Assembly: GCF_030247185.1 (NCBI RefSeq) | Contig: NC_080572.1 | Span: forward strand, 182,618,866-182,682,865 | DNA: 64,000 bases | Origin: Malaya genurostris | Taxonomy: Eukaryota > Arthropoda > Insecta > Diptera > Culicidae | Reading direction: 5' to 3' | In this document: piece after piece, positions 46,549-58,040 of the stretch | Layout: the number at the start of each line of letters is the position of its first letter | Numbering within the stretch: the first letter of the stretch is position 1 | Notes under the pieces: generated by a model | What the model was told of the DNA's origin: nothing | What the model saw: only the letters and a program-made list of their open reading frames with translations | Database searches by the model: none | Translations under genes and position numbers: made by a program

Positions 46549-47705
46549 AAAACGCGGGTGGGTAATGTCAGAGACATAACTGGATGTCGTGAATACGAAA
46601 ACAAATGACATGTTCCTTTACACTTCCGAATATCAATTAGTTGATCAATTGTATGAATTATGCAAGCATTCCCCTTTTCCACATTTTTCGCAAAAACAAA
46701 GAAGGCTTCACTTGATCTCGATTACTGTGAATTTTACACAGCGAAAAGTGCAAAAATCTAACCACACTGTTCTAGATTTGCACTAAACTGAGGATATTTC
46801 CTTTCGATTTGCGAACAACAAATCCTAATAGTTCTTCAGAAAACTTTTAGAGCCATTAGAACGACTGATTTTTTATAATGCTCTCCACCGTTGTTTTTTC
46901 CCAATGCTAATGACTGGCAGCTGTGACGTAATCGCTCTTGTCGAAAGCGAAACTAGCTTTGCAAACGACACAAAACACATCTGCTCGCAGTGGCGATAGA
47001 ATCCAAACTGATTCAAATTTTGTTAAGAGATTTCCTTTTATGTGATTTCGTTTGTAGCTTTTTCACTAATGGGCGGTCCTAACGGCTATAAAAATAGCCG
47101 AATATAGAATTTTAATGTCGATTATTTCATTTCGGATTTGCATAATTTATTGAATGAAACTATCAATATGCTACTACCAAATTGAGGAACTCACTACGAT
47201 ATTCACCACTTTTCGGAACATTTTTCTTGAACGATTTGTTGTACAGCAGCAGCTATTTTCTTCTCTTCCTTAGAACGCGTTCTGATTGGCTGGTGTTGAC
47301 ATGGGTCAAATAAGATAGGTTTTTCAATAGTGTACTATTGAAATACTTCAATGCTTTTGCTATACACGTTGAAAAATTTCGATTCTATTGGTAGTTAGAT
47401 TATATAAATCCTTCCACAGATCACTGAGCTATGAGCTTTCAAAATACGAGAAAGGCAAACGCGCCATATGAATTATTCTCTTTGATACTCGTTTATACCA
47501 AACACTTCAGAAAAGTTTAATTTTGAACTATTTGAGATTATGTCACACAACTGAAAATTTTATCATAAAATTGATGGCATGTCGCAAAAATTATGTTGAT
47601 TCGTTAGATACAACAAGAGATATTCACGATCAAAAACTTATCACTCTCTCAGAGGGTAAATTTTGAAAAGGCACCCTATAGTAAAGTAAGTTGTATTCAC
47701 GACAA
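46549..47705 (-). repeat. 1.2-kb dispersed repeat, copy A
   Basis: A direct copy of 52753-53938, almost identical apart from small indels. In minus orientation it starts CTTACTTTACTATAGGGTGC and ends CTGACATTACCCACCCG; outside these ends the loci differ. Inside, on the minus strand: TATATAAT box region near 47400, CCAATCAGAACGCG, octamer ATGCAAAT, hairpin GGCTATTTTTATAGCC (about 47077-47092), and a short frame ending HPVMSLTLPTR. No terminal inverted repeats and no known protein. Differences between the copies change amino acids in both overlapping ORFs, so neither ORF looks constrained. Confidence 0.75.
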
Positions 47706-47709
47706 AAGA

Positions 47710-48165
47710 AAAAAAATTTCAAGCCAGTTTGGAGGATCCGTTTTTTTGCATTGTCACTTGAAGAAACACACTCGAAAAAAAATTTGCGCTTACCACTCTT
47801 TTACTTACCTTACCCTTTGGAAGCAGAAGTCGGATAGGAATAAAATTTAGGTGTTTTTTTGCTAAGCTCTGAAACTAAGTTTGGAAAAATCGGTCGAATC
47901 ATCTCCGAGAAAAAGTGAGGTACATATTTTTATTTTTTTAGCACTAATCACCCTGTGATTCTTAAATTATATGTCGGATCAGTATTAAATTCATTAATCT
48001 TGTGCGGAACAGTTTTTTGCGGGACAAGACACAAAAATGTTGCATACACTGGCACAATAGGGTGAAGTCATATAATACGCCCTATCAAAGAAAAATACAC
48101 CCTCCCTCGTTACGATTTAAGAAGTTGAGTAGTTTTCAAAGCATAAATGCTTAGTACAATCTTTC
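47710..48165. repeat. Monomer fragment of the array family
   Basis: 47810-48030 includes GGAAGCAGAAGTCGGATAGG, AATCGGTCGAATCATCTCCG and AGAAAAAGTGAGG. No end module. 48040-48165 has no feature. Confidence 0.45.
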
Positions 48166-48170
48166 TACTA

Positions 48171-48350
48171 TAGTGCCTATAACCAGAGTGACGACAACTG
48201 TTCGTTTGGAATGACACCTTTGTTCCAAACGAGCAAACGACATGTCAACTACAATGTAAAACTATCGAAACTGCCAACAATTTGGATTAATTGTTCTGAA
48301 TTGATTCCAACATTACGGATGAGATGTCGTCACTCTGGTTATAGGCACTC
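48171..48350. mobile_element. 180-bp MITE with 25-bp perfect TIRs, TA target site
   Basis: AGTGCCTATAACCAGAGTGA (48172 onward, 25 bp ending GACGACA) is repeated inverted, without mismatch, at 48325-48349. TA lies at 48169-48170 and 48351-48352. An inner hairpin is formed by CGTTTGGAATG and TTCCAAACG. The TA duplication and AGTGCC-type ends fit a Tc1/mariner-derived MITE. Confidence 0.85.
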
Positions 48351-48354
48351 TACT

Positions 48355-49145
48355 TTCTGTTATACACTTTGACAGCTGTCATTTGTTGTGCAATATAAAT
48401 AAACGAAAAAGTTCCTCGAGCTGTTTAGCGCTGAACAATTCGCGTTAATCAATTGTTAAATAGCATATATTCGGTTGGTATTTGAACATTTCGTGTAACA
48501 GTTGTAATGTTTCTGTTTATTGACTAAAAAGGTAAGAAAACAACACAGTATCTTCAGTAAATATACTTTTTATTACCAGTGCTTCTACGTACAAAACGCC
48601 CCATTGTCGATTCGTCTGTATGTCCTATATGTGGTTTTGATGTTTCTATTTCATATATTTTTTTTTAATTTTTATTGATTTCCTTCATTCAGCTGCCACG
48701 AAACACAACCCGCAAAAATATTCGCCGTTCATGGACTGTAGGACAAATTACACTGGCCATCAATTCGGCGCATCGTGGGATATCCAGAACATAAGCAGCT
48801 AAAATTCATGGAATTCCGAAACGGGCTAATGGGAGATATTTAGAAACAAAATCAGAAAGCACAGGGGATTTAGAGCAAGTGAAATTAAAATCATTGGGAA
48901 GTTTCAAACTCGAAACTTCAGAGTTCTTGCCAACAAAGTTCAAAAATGGTAAGAATAATGAAAGATGATTTTGCGTCTTGTGTTTGTTTTCCCTAATTCA
49001 CGAAAAACTTCTGACAAACAATTGGTGGTATACCAATCAGAATTGACGATCTAGCGTTCCTCTAAAGTAACGGTAGCGACAGGCAAGAAGCCCTGGCCCC
49101 TCCCGAAATTGGACACATTTATAGATTGTAAAAAACATACTATTT
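48355..49145. other. No recognisable gene
   Basis: 48370-48540 resembles a promoter-to-leader region of unknown type; no ORF above 60 codons is present and no repeat similarity was found in this window. Confidence 0.3.
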
Positions 49146-49353
49146 ATTACACCCGAACCTCCATTTACGTAATAATCGGGACTACGTAAATCGAATTATG
49201 ACGTAAAAAAAGTTTACGTTATTTGGAATTTTCGACGTAAAAAAAGTTTTTCTTATGTATACGTATTATTAGATATGTATAATGTATTGGATAGTTATGG
49301 AACGAAAATTACGAGTATTTACAGGAAAAGGATGTTCTAAGCAGCATAATTTT

Positions 49354-49792
49354 CAAGATGGCGGCTTCCGGTTTATTGATATTCCTTGAAAACCCTTACA
49401 ATATGGGTATTTTCGGAACGGGTTTGATGAGTAGTTGTCGGAAAATGATGATTGAGGTGGTTCTGAATTCCAAAATGGCGACTTCCTGTTTATTGATATT
49501 CCTTGAAAACCCTTACAATATGGGTATTTTCGAAACGGGTTTGATGAGTACATGTCGAAAACCGATATTTGAGGTGGTTCTGAATTCCAAGATGGCGACT
49601 TCCGGTTTATTGATATTCCTTGAAAACCCTCATAATATGGGTATTTTTGGAACGGGTATGATGAGTAGATGTCGGAAAATGATATTTAAAGTCATTTCAA
49701 AATCCAAGATGGTGTTTCTCGAAACCAGTAGCAAAACTAATGTTTTCGGAACGAGTTTAAAGAACAGTTCTTATCAAACGTTGTTTGAGTAA
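49354..49792 (+). repeat. 117-bp tandem repeat, left arm, open as 39-residue repeats
   Basis: CAAGATGGCG-type anchors at 49354, 49471, 49588 and 49705 are exactly 117 bp apart. Since 117 is 39 codons, one plus frame stays open through the array and 144 codons in total, with the repeat core SGLLIFLENPYNMGIFGTGL. No start signal, signal peptide or known domain is evident. The same frame is open in the inverted right-arm array. Confidence 0.85.
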
Positions 49793-50279
49793 TTATGACT
49801 TACTGTCGAATATTTTATATTATTGTTACTTTTGGAATGGATTTTACGAGTCAATGTTAGGAAGAAAGTTGTTTAAACTAAACTTCAGGAATTTTATTCC
49901 AAATTCAATATAATATTAGCTTGACACTTACAATCGAATTGTCAAACAAATACATAAATTGATGAAAATGCTTCGATGTAAATATTTTAGGGTTCATTCT
50001 TTGGTGAAAGAAATGTTAATATTTTTTTTTCAGTGTTGTAGTAAGTATAATTTATTTGAATAGATTCAAGTTTTGAACTGCTGTTAAAACTGTTGTTTTC
50101 GTTTTCGTTGACTGATTTCAATACCTGAACTGTTATTCATTCTTATGCACAAATCGGTTCATATCAGCATGGCCACGCTTAAGATTCAAATATAATGACA
50201 CTCGCTAATGGCATATGGCGACGCACTTTCATACGCGAAACATTTGAAACAAAAATGGTGTGCACATTTTTTTTGACAC

Positions 50280-50790
50280 ACTCTACCCTATTATTTTGGA
50301 ACTGGAAGTCGGATCGAGATGAAGTTGAGAAAGTTTGTAATGGACTATTAGACCATTTGAATCAGTTTGTGTAAATCGGTCGCGCCATCTCAGAGAAAAT
50401 TTAGCACGCAAATTTTATTTTGCACATTTAACTCATAACTTCGGAACCAGTAGTAAGATCCAAACAAAGTTCAGGAATTTGCATCAGACCTGAAGAGTTT
50501 TTTTTAACTGATCCAAGTGTGTTAAAATCGGTTTATTCAACTCCGGAAATAAGGTGTACTTATTTTCACATTTTGTATGAGACCTCAAGACCTTTCATTT
50601 GAATCTAAGAGTGTGAAAATCGGAGCAGCCATCTCCTATAAAATTTAGTGTAATAAAACGTTACATATACATGCGCATATACACACACAGACATTTTGCG
50701 TACTCGACGAACTCAGTCGAATGGCATATGACACTCGGCCCTCCGGGCCTCGGATAGAAAGTCGGCTTGCACAACCTTTTTATACGAGAA
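50280..50790 (-). repeat. Monomer-array copy inside the foldback element
   Basis: GGAACTGGAAGTCGGATCGA, GCGCCATCTCAGAGAAAATT, GACCTCAAGACCTTTCATTT, then ACACACACAGACATTTTGCG, ACTCGGCCCTCCGGGCCTCG and TTTTTATACGAGAAAGGCA, the family end module. 50800-51800 shows only AT-rich DNA; 51195-51245 has a short module-like remnant. Confidence 0.6.
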
Positions 50791-51807
50791 AGGCAAAACA
50801 CATTTAACAAAACTGTTTTCAATTCTAAAGTTTTCTAATTTTTAGCTGCATATTTTACTCAACCGGCAGTTTTTTTGCAAATGTTTCAATATTCTTTACG
50901 GATTTAATAGTACACAAAAAGTGATTTTTTTCAAAATTTTGATTCGAATTCCTCTTATAAAGGCGGTGAGGCATAAAACAATTTCACAAGTACATTTCCT
51001 ACACTTAAACAATAAAGCTTCGGTTTAGACTGACCGATTTAAGAAAACGTACATCATATGGTTTGGCACTGTCAACCATATTCAACATCTATTTCGATTT
51101 TGATCACTGTTGAGTCGTGTACATTCCATTATTTTTGCATTTCTCTATAGAAAGAATATGGATTTGTATGAAAATAAAAATTTGTTTAAAGCTCGGAGAC
51201 ACTTATTGTTATATATCATTCAACTTAGCTCGATGAATGATGAACTAAGACATTTTAGTTCTATTTTTAAATAACCACAGTTTTCCATCCAAAAGCGTTC
51301 GGTATATGTTTGAAACGTCGACGACCGTATTAGAGAATAAACACAATAACCAAATTGATTTTGGCAAAAACTCATTGAGGATGATTTTCGGACCCACCTT
51401 CCTGTACAATTTTTGGCTATATAAAAAGTTTACTATCACCTCCTTTCGGGTGTAACACCTATTACCAGTCACCATGTGTTACATATATAGATAGTGGAAG
51501 GTATCAATGGAGAACTATGACTTAAACAATGAAAACCTTAATTATTCAATAAATTGAGAATTAAATTAATTAATATTTGCAAAATATAGCCAATATAATT
51601 TTACATTACATTGGACGGATTACAATAAATTTTTTATTCATCAAGTGTGAAAGTACTGGAGTACAGAGTGGAGCACTTGGACTCACAGTATATCACGTGA
51701 TTTTTAGAGGCACAACATAGTTTGTTTTAAGCGACTCTTCCCATTTCGAAAATATTAATACAATATAGGATACGATCAGCAATCCATTAATATTCAAACA
51801 TTATTCT

Positions 51808-52230
51808 CTACGCAATATGCACTAAACCAGCTCCGAAAATACCCATATTGTAAGGGGTTTCAAGAAATATCAATACACCGGAATTCGCCATCTTTGAATT
51901 CAGAACCATTCCAAACATCGTTTTCCGACATCTACTCATCAAACCCGTTCCGAAAATACCCATATTGTAAGGGTTTTCAAAGAATATCAATAAACCGGAA
52001 GTCGCCATCTTGGTTTTCAGAACCATCTCAAATATCATTTTCCGACATCTATTCATCAAATCCGTTCCGAAAATACCCATATTGTAAGGGTTTTCAAGGA
52101 ATATCAATAAACCGGAAGTCGCCATCTTGGTATCCAGAACCACCTCAAACATCGTTTTCCGACATCTACCCATCAAACCCGTTCCGAAAATACCTATATT
52201 GTACTAATTTCCATGGAATATAAATGAGCC
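51808..52230 (-). repeat. 117-bp tandem repeat, right arm, inverted
   Basis: CGCCATCTT-type anchors at 51886, 52003 and 52120 are 117 bp apart. Minus-strand frame of 122 codons repeats the core SGLLIFLENPYNMGIFGTDL; the plus strand of the array is open too (109 codons, 51894-52223). Confidence 0.85.
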
Positions 52231-52380
52231 GGAAACGATTTTCATTGTATGCAAAAACCTCTTTTTACGAAGTATTTTCAACGTAAAAAAAGATTACGTT
52301 ATTTGGGATTTATGTCGTAAGAAGAGTTACGTAAAAAAAAGGTAACGTAAAAAAAGTTTACGTAAACGGAGGTTTAAGTG

Positions 52381-52752
52381 TATTTTGTTTGCTATACATC
52401 TTATAAAACTTAAAAAAGAATTTTGGCTATGTTTGGAAGGCGAAAATTCAAAGAAAATCAATCAAAAGGTATGATAAGAGTTTAGTGCTCCTTTTGATTG
52501 CACCGTGAAATTGTGGTTTCGAGTGTTTGGTGGTGATCGAGCCCGCAGCATTAGGGGCTCCGATGCGCTTACAAGGGACAGCGTCAACATTACATGAAAT
52601 GGTGCTGGATGACTGGAAAGGAAAGGTGCGCAGTCTATCAGATGCCACCGGGATTAGTACAGAGCGCACGTACCATAGTTTATGTAAGACTCTGCAGATG
52701 AAAAAGATTTTCGCTGGATTCCGCGGATGCATACTCTGGACTAAAAAGGCGG
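52381..52752. other. Spacer between foldback element and repeat B
   Basis: Short GC-richer stretch (52540-52740) with an open 77-codon plus frame (TGDWKGKVRSLSDATGIS-like wording) and its shadow; it stops at the repeat boundary. No domain recognised. Confidence 0.25.
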
Positions 52753-53938
52753 GTGGGTAATGTCAGAGACATAACTGGATGTCGTGAATACGAAAACAAC
52801 TGACATGTTCCTAAACACTTCCGAATATCAATTAGTTGATCAATTGTATGATTTATGCAAGCATTCCCCTTTTCCACATTTTTCGCAAAAACAAAGAAGG
52901 CTTCACTTGATCTCGATTACTGTGAATTTCACACAGCGAAAAGTGCATAAATCTAATCAAACAGTTCTAGATTTGCACTAAACTGAGTTTTCTTATCTTC
53001 GATTTGCGAAGAAGAAATCCTAACAGTTCTTTAGAAAACTTTTAGAGCCATAAGAACGGCTGATTTTGTGTGATGCTATCCACCGTTGTCCTCTTTTCGT
53101 TGTTTTTTCACCATTGCAAACTACTAGCAGCTGTGTCGTAATCGCTCTTATAGGAAGCGAAACTAGCTTTGCAAGCGACACACAATACATCTGCTCGCAA
53201 TGGCGATAGAATCCAAACGGATCCAGTTTTTGTTAAGAGGTTTCTTTTTACGCGATTTCGTCTGTAGCTTTTTCACTAATGGACGGTCCTAACGGCTATA
53301 AAAATAGCCGCATGTAGAATTTTAATACCGATTTGCATTTCATTGAAAGAAACTATCAGGATGCTGTACGGGATTCATTCCTGCCTTTCAGAAGAACCAA
53401 ATTGTAGAACTCACTACGACATTAAGCACTGTTCGGAACATTTTTCTCGAACGATTTGTTGTACAGCAGCAGATATTTTGTTCGCTTCCTCAGAACGCGT
53501 TCTGATTGGCTGATGTTGACATGGGTCAAATGAGACAGGTTTTTCAATAGTGTACTATTGAAATACTTCTATGTTGTTTCTATACACTTTTAAGTTGAAA
53601 AATTTCGATTCTATTGGTAGTTAGATTATATAAATCCTTTCACAGATTACTGAGATATGAGCTTTAAAAATACAAGAGAGGCAAACGCGCCTTATGAATT
53701 ATCCTCTTTGATACTCGTTTATACCAAACATTGCAGAAAAGTTTAATTTTAAATTATTTGAGATTATGTCACACAACTGAAAACTTTACAATAAAATTGT
53801 GATCATTTTTCCGATGGCATGTAGCAAAATTTATGTTGATTCGTTAAATAAAACAAGAGATATTCACGATCAAAAACTTATCACTCTCTCAGAGGGTAAA
53901 TTTTGAAGAGGCGCCGCATAGTAAAGTAAGCATGTTTG
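52753..53938 (-). repeat. 1.2-kb dispersed repeat, copy B
   Basis: A direct-orientation copy of 46549-47705, with the same ends (GGCGGGTGGGTAATGTCAGA on the left, CATAGTAAAGTAAG on the right) and the same internal order of promoter-like motifs, ATGCAAAT octamer and GGCTATTTTTATAGCC hairpin. One insertion relative to copy A is CTGCCTTTCAGAAG around 53381-53395. Confidence 0.75.
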
Positions 53939-54129
53939 GCTATGCTGATGCAGATTTGGTTAGACTTTTGGTGTGGGTTGGTAATTGTTGACGAAACCTT
54001 CATCTCAATCGAACAGAAACTGACGTCCATCTTGGATTGTCATGGCAAACTTTAGCGAATATCGCTACCACAGCAACATAAGAGCAACGCTACCATCTAC
54101 GATTTAGGGTTCCAAGGGATGCTTGGAAT

Positions 54130-54222
54130 TTTTTTATATATTACTAGAAATTATCATTAGGACCAAATTGTGTCTGTTGATTATACCTAAATAAATAAAT
54201 AAAAATAAATAAATAAATTACT
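54130..54222 (+). repeat. LINE-like 3' end with AAATA tail
   Basis: ACCAAATTGTGTCTGTTGAT then ACCTAAATAAATAAATAAAA and further AAATA units to 54222. Probably only the 3' UTR of a LINE; no coding left. 54230-54840 to the right has no feature. Confidence 0.5.
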
Positions 54223-54847
54223 TCCCTACCCACTTTGTTCACCCAATTTGGCATCCTCGAACTATCACGAACTCCTTGCGCTTATTTGTTCCAAAATATT
54301 AAAAAATTGATGTGAGTTTCATTTTGAAGGTTTCGACCGACCGACTGAAATCGGGAACCACCTAAATAAGTTTGTTTGGCTATTAACTAATGTGTATTAT
54401 AAATTGGAGTAAGGAGCTCAGAAGACTTTCTGTTCTTCACGAGATCAAACAAGGGAGTTACCTTGGACCACTCATTGTCATGCTGTTCACGTATGATCTT
54501 TGCAGTGAATTCTAAAAATCTACGCAAATCCTTGAGGATTGTGGTGGTCTTCAAATTAAGAGAGTTTTATACATATGTAACCGTATAAGCTTATGCAGTT
54601 TTAATACTCATCACATACTTGATGTGTGTTTTCTATGGAATGTTAATATTGCCCTAAGTACGCAGTATCATGGAATATGGAGCTACAATTTGAGCCTTGT
54701 ATCACAATGTTCACATCGATCGGATCGAAAGGGTACGAACGTCAAAAGTGTTTCGCCCTATTTGATCTTCGACTACTTTGGCTTCTTGGCTTCTATTACG
54801 CTTTTAAGAAACAAGGTACTAAATGCGCACCCGGAATTAGTTACTTA

Positions 54848-55099
54848 TGTCGTTTTCGCTTGAGAAAACTGAAACTGACCCAGGGTAGTTTCATCAAACA
54901 AATACTTCTCACGAAACTGTGTTGATTTCGCACTTAGCAACGGGGGTTTGAGCAAACCTGATATAACATCCAGGTTCGAAACTGACTCGATTTTCAGTTC
55001 AACAACGTTAAAACTAGGTTCGAAACTAGCTTCAAACAAACGGTTTGACAGCAGTTAGGGTGAAAACTGGGTTAAGTTTGGCATCAAACGAAAACGACA
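54848..55099. mobile_element. MITE, TTA target duplication, copy 2
   Basis: 252 bp flanked by TTA (54845-54847, 55100-55102). Ends TGTCGTTTTCGCTTGAG and, in complement, TGTCGTTTTCGTTTGATG. The interior aligns in reverse complement with the copy at 21395-21634. Confidence 0.8.
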
Positions 55100-55376
55100 T
55101 TAAAAAAGTTAGATGTTTTATGTTCGATCAGAGCCTGCTTCGGGCGCGAACTACTTTTGTTGGATTTGTTGGTTCATCTTGGAACACCCATACAGTCGAC
55201 TGCTGTTTAGTTTCGGGCTCATATGAGTAAATCCATGTTACTTGACTTGTGTTATACACCAAATTTGAAGCACCACGATTGAATTATTTCTGCGTTTTTT
55301 TGTACCAGACGACACGAGAACGAGTGAATATCAAATTATGTGGGATCCAACGTGAACAATTTTTTTTCAGGACTAA

Positions 55377-55720
55377 AGGACTATTCACACATATCCGGTC
55401 CGGTTCAGTGCCGACACGACACCGTGCACGGATACTGATATTATTTCATTCGTTTTCTATTCACGCATTCACACCTATCCGGCACCGTACCATTTCAGTG
55501 CAGCTCGCCGTCAGTGTAGCGTCCGTCCGGCAAACACAAATTCGTCGTCACCGATATTTTTTTTATTTTCACTGAAGTCGGTATGTTACTGCATTTGCTG
55601 TGCCGGAACGGATACAGCACGGAAACAGAACGGAAGGATTCCGACAAAAAAAGAACACTGACGGCGCACTGAAGGCACTTTCACTGAACCGTCACGGAAC
55701 TGAAATGTGTGAATAGTCCT
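55377..55720. mobile_element. 344-bp MITE, TAA target duplication
   Basis: TAA at 55374-55376 and 55721-55723. Ends AGGACTATTCACAC and, in complement, the identical AGGACTATTCACAC. Inner arms pair loosely (ATCCGGTCCGGTTCAGTGCC versus the complement of CACTGAACCGTCACGGAACT). No coding. PIF/Harbinger-type is the likely class. Confidence 0.8.
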
Positions 55721-55758
55721 TAAATGTTCATGCAAAATAATATATAAGCTTTTCACAC

Positions 55759-55980
55759 TCATGCCCAAGGCTGCCTCACATGACGATCTTCCATTATCAG
55801 ATATTTCACAGCATCGATGTTTTCTTGCAAAATAACGACAAGCGAACTACGACCACGATTGAATTCGTTATAGCAGATTTTTACAGTCGCATAGGATGGT
55901 GCTACACTACCAAAAGTCGAACTAAGTTGATTGAAGCGCTTTTGTCTTGATAATCCACGAAGAAAATCGTAATAAATCAT
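55759..55980 (-). pseudogene. Mariner transposase N-terminal fragment
   Basis: MIYYDFLRGLSRQKRFNQLS, then STFGSVAPSYATVKICYNEF and NRGRSSLV: helix-turn-helix start of a SETMAR-related mariner transposase (pattern IYYDF..GL....C...L...FG..APS..TV..W...F.RGR). It jumps to ENIDAVKYLIMEDRHV, skipping about ten residues, then ends. No TIR found. Confidence 0.7.
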
Positions 55981-55984
55981 TGCA

Positions 55985-56635
55985 CAATTTCTTTTTTTTT
56001 TGCGGAGATAAAATTTTCAACTCACTGTAAACAAAACAAATAGCGCTAAAATAACAGAATATTCTAAATATGGTAATGGTTAAAGATGTCAAACTTTATG
56101 ATGGGAACGTCAAATCTATCGGGCAACATTTAAGTGTTGCCAAGGTCAAATACATAAGTAACAACTTACGTAGATATATTTTGAAATTTTTCATCTTTTA
56201 TCGTGCACATATTTGAAGCAGAAAATGAAATATACAGTTCATTTACAGTTCTTTGTTTTTCAATTAACATGCGAAGTGAAACTAAACGAAAATCCAATTA
56301 TGCAGTTTAATTTTTTTAAGTATCAATACCTTTCAATATAGTTTTTCATTAGTTGTGGAATTTAAAAATTCCATTATTTCTTTCTATAGACATTTGGCGA
56401 TTTAGGTGAACTGATTTGAACGAACTGATAAATGAAATTCGGCCTTCCAAGCCTCGGATCGAAAGGCGGTTTTCACATTGATTGCATAACCTTCTCTTAT
56501 GAGACTACTTTGAGAAAATCTCCCATAAAAGCTAATTGAAATAGTTTCCATTTGCAATATTTCAATTTTATTACCACACTGAAAAAAGTAATTTACAACG
56601 TGACGTGACGTCAAAGGTAATGCGAAATAAATGAA
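55985..56635. other. AT-rich DNA with an array-family end module
   Basis: 56395-56510 has AATTCGGCCTTCCAAGCCTC, GATTGCATAACCTTCTCTTA, the reverse end module of the monomer-array family, with TGACGTGACGTCA at 56601-56613. Otherwise empty. Confidence 0.4.
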
Positions 56636-56636
56636 G

Positions 56637-56795
56637 TTTTTTTTAGTTTCAATTATAGAAATCTTAACCTTAAAGTCATTGGCTTCTTCGGCCCAGAAAG
56701 CTTTCTGATCCTATGTGCGAGGTTGGGAATCGAACCCAGGTGGGCTGCGTGAAAGGCATCGACCAACCCATCAAGCTATACTCGTTCCTTCGAGG
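56637..56795 (-). mobile_element. tRNA-derived SINE
   Basis: Minus strand: A box TAGCTTGATGGG (56767-56778), B box GGTTCGATTCC (56726-56736), tRNA-unrelated body (GCACATAGGATCAGAAAG, GGCCGAAGAAGCC) and an A8 tail (56637-56644). Spacing between the boxes (about 31 bp) is right for RNA polymerase III type-2 promoters. The tail and body exclude a functional tRNA gene. Similar tRNA-type SINEs (for example Feilai in Aedes) are typical of mosquitoes. Confidence 0.8.
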
Positions 56796-56799
56796 TCAT

Positions 56800-58036
56800 T
56801 TTATATTTAATGTCTTGGCATGACAGAACTGTAAAATTTGAAAGAGTATTTTTCGTCCTGCATGGAATAATAAAGAAGGAAAAATCTAGCAGTATTTACG
56901 TTTATTATATTGATTCTCTTACTAAGCAACTTTCTTCATACATTTCAGTATAGTATTTCCTGTTTACTATATCCGATCCATTAACTGCAGATCGTCAGCA
57001 AAGCGTGCCGCACTATGAAAACCCTTCATTAACGGGGTGCTGATCATGATCTTCGGCCGCAGGCCCGCTCATTGGCACAACGAGGGAGGGTCTGAGGCAT
57101 CCACCGAGGCACTCGCTCTTCTCGCTCATCAATGTGATAATTATCAGAATGTGTATCTTCACACAACAGCCAGTGGCAAGGGTGACAAGTTCACGCTTTT
57201 TTTATCTACTACCTAGCATAAACCTGATTCCCGCGTGTTGAATTGACTAGCAGACAATCACACAAACACAAACAGCGAAACAAGAAAAGACAGAGCACCG
57301 TGAAAGATAATCCTCGGCTTGTAAGTCGAAGCTTAGTAATCGTTTAGGTGGAAATGAGAGTCGCGATAATTTCCGTTCCGATCAGAAAAATGTCACGCGA
57401 CATTTGGTTTTGTTGCTTGAAGCAAACCACGTGGCTTCAACAAATTGATGGTGGGTTCACTCAAATTGATGATGCTTGCGCCAGTGGACGTGACCGGATT
57501 GAAAATGCTAACGAAGAAGTTTGCTCGGTTTGTTCTTTCTCGGTCTTTTGAATAATAATAGGCAAATATGTACCTTCGAAGGCAAATTTCAGGTTAATGA
57601 TTAATGACGATGTTTTGTTTTTAGAAAATACTAAGCTGTTTGTTGGACAACACTCAGTGTTCGCCTCGGCCAATTAGCCGAACCACGACGGGGTTAACGC
57701 GTTCGCCGAATGAAGCTATTGAAATATAACAAACGGCATGTTTGAATGTCGATATCTACATTGTTTCAAATCTGAAATTTACGTTCAGTTTTGCTTCAAT
57801 ACATCCGTTCAAATTTTAGTAAATATTTGTACATATTATATTTTTACGGTTAGTAAGAACTTATATTGCTTTCTGAAGGGAAGGGGGAACGAAAAAGTTA
57901 GTGACAAAACCAACGATCTTGTTAGTTCCAATGAAGGTGGTGGACAGAGACGGGGATCGAGAGAATCGGGCGGATGTTAGTGTCGAAACTGTGGGTGGAG
58001 ATTATACTTTCTGAGCGAGATATAACAGATTATACT
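56800..58036. other. Comparatively unique DNA, no clear gene
   Basis: 56980-57330 is GC-richer and complex (CTTCGGCCGCAGGCCCGCTC; CGAGGGAGGGTCTGAGGC) and resembles nothing else here. A 67-codon ORF (57348-57551) contains CSVCSFSVF at its end but no recognised domain. CTTGTAAGTCG near 57316-57326 looks like a splice donor. It may be host exon/intron DNA; I cannot identify it. Confidence 0.3.
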
Positions 58037-58040
58037 TGTA

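Larger units (their letters stand above)
49150..52380. mobile_element. 3.2-kb foldback element with tandem-repeat arms
   Basis: Flanked by TA (49148-49149, 52381-52382). Ends: CACCCGAACCTCCATTTACG and, in complement, CACTTAAACCTCCGTTTACG. Subterminal regions have several TTTTTTTACGT/ACGTAAAAAAAG motifs. Inner parts of both arms carry inverted arrays of an exact 117-bp tandem repeat (left 49354-49705 onward, right about 51830-52230). The middle (49800-51800) has no transposase; it holds an array-family copy at 50280-50790 and AT-rich DNA. This is foldback architecture; the TA site suggests Tc1/mariner-type mobilisation (inference). Confidence 0.8.

Noticed and set aside
46589..52981. Conserved 65-codon ORF shared by the two 1.2-kb repeats
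   Set aside because: It starts at GTG, and differences between the copies change amino acids in this frame and in the opposite one; conservation is only that of recent copies.
55586..55768. 60-codon minus-strand ORF
   Set aside because: It lies mostly inside the TAA-flanked MITE and its composition is explained by the inverted repeats.
56726..56778. tRNA gene
   Set aside because: A and B boxes are present, but a tRNA-unrelated body and an A tail follow, and the cloverleaf arms do not pair properly; it is a SINE.
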